Part shown: positions 63,941 through 64,000 of the stretch, one piece after another
Numbering within the stretch: the stretch's first letter is position 1
Layout of the letters: each line of letters begins with the position of its first letter
NCBI RefSeq assembly: GCF_007362955.1
Contig: NZ_CP041696.1
Location: forward strand, 2,914,001 to 2,978,000
Direction of reading: 5' to 3'
Source of the DNA: Lysinibacillus fusiformis
Lineage (GTDB): Bacteria > Bacillota > Bacilli > Bacillales_A > Planococcaceae
Length of the DNA: 64,000 nucleotides
Made by a program: the position numbers and the translations under genes
Notes under the pieces: model-generated
Databases searched by the model: none
Told to the model about the DNA's origin: nothing
Seen by the model: the letters and a program-made list of their open reading frames with translations, nothing else

Positions 63941-64000
63941 CTAGACGCGAACTTCATAAGCTTCTAAATCTAATTTTACTTTTTTTAAGATTTCTTCACA
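63941..64000 (-). CDS. C-terminal end of a minus-strand gene (partial)
   Basis: From the right edge the minus strand reads CEEILKKVKLDLEAYEVRV then TAG at 63941-63943. The coding-like composition and a downstream terminator suggest the last 19 residues of a gene continuing out of the window. Too short to identify. Confidence 0.5.
   Translation of the reverse strand, partial: CEEILKKVKLDLEAYEVRV

Overview
The window reads as chromosomal DNA of a low-GC, Gram-positive, aerobic rod of the Bacillaceae/Planococcaceae type, most like Lysinibacillus or Solibacillus. That placement is an inference from protein content, AT-rich codon use, Shine-Dalgarno-led genes and gene order; no rRNA or tRNA is present to confirm it. 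Three blocks follow the Bacillus subtilis order: rpoY-rnjA / Cof hydrolase / def / pdhABCD; speA / yktA / yktB / suhB; and typA / ylaH / ylaI / ylaN / ftsW / pyc / ctaA / ctaB-ctaG.

Layout. 0-9.2 kb: a large VWA-domain membrane protein cut by the left edge, thiW under a TPP riboswitch, a NorA-like MFS pump, and an xre-potABCD polyamine uptake operon. 9.3-15.6 kb: a 2-Cys peroxiredoxin and thioredoxin-like pair (ykuU/ykuV) in an inverted-repeat-rich region, ktrC, mprF and two overlapping GNAT acetyltransferases. 15.9-23.2 kb: an efflux district with a Mef-like MFS pump behind a long attenuator leader, a divergent second MFS pump, and an RND pump (swrC-like) with a divergent TetR regulator whose candidate operator sits in the pump promoter. 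23.4-32.7 kb: RNase J1, RNA polymerase epsilon, a 23-residue cationic peptide gene, a Cof phosphatase, peptide deformylase and the pyruvate dehydrogenase operon. 32.7-42.3 kb: an atypical SDR, lrgAB-like genes, a methyltransferase, an XRE regulator, arginine decarboxylase, a nitronate monooxygenase-like enzyme and yktA/yktB/suhB. 42.4-64 kb: typA, ylaH, an inserted block (small secreted protein plus a NitT/TauT-type ABC transporter), ylaI, ylaN, ftsW, pyruvate carboxylase and the heme A / caa3 oxidase genes.

Themes. Central carbon and respiration genes dominate: PDH and pyruvate carboxylase partition pyruvate, and CtaA/B make heme A for the caa3 oxidase CtaC-F. Polyamines appear twice, as uptake (Pot) and as synthesis (SpeA). 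Envelope and drug defence (MprF, three MFS pumps, SwrC) clusters in the first 23 kb.

The two observations I rate highest are: (1) a complete antibiotic-responsive-looking leader ahead of the Mef-like pump, with promoter, 13-codon leader peptide containing R-F-R-F-R and two intrinsic terminators; and (2) an independent transcription unit for a 23-aa Leu/Lys-rich amphipathic peptide between rpoY and the Cof phosphatase. Other notable points are an SDR lacking the whole catalytic tetrad, paired operator-like dyads ahead of xre-pot, and 21-bp-period tandem repeats at two intergenic sites.
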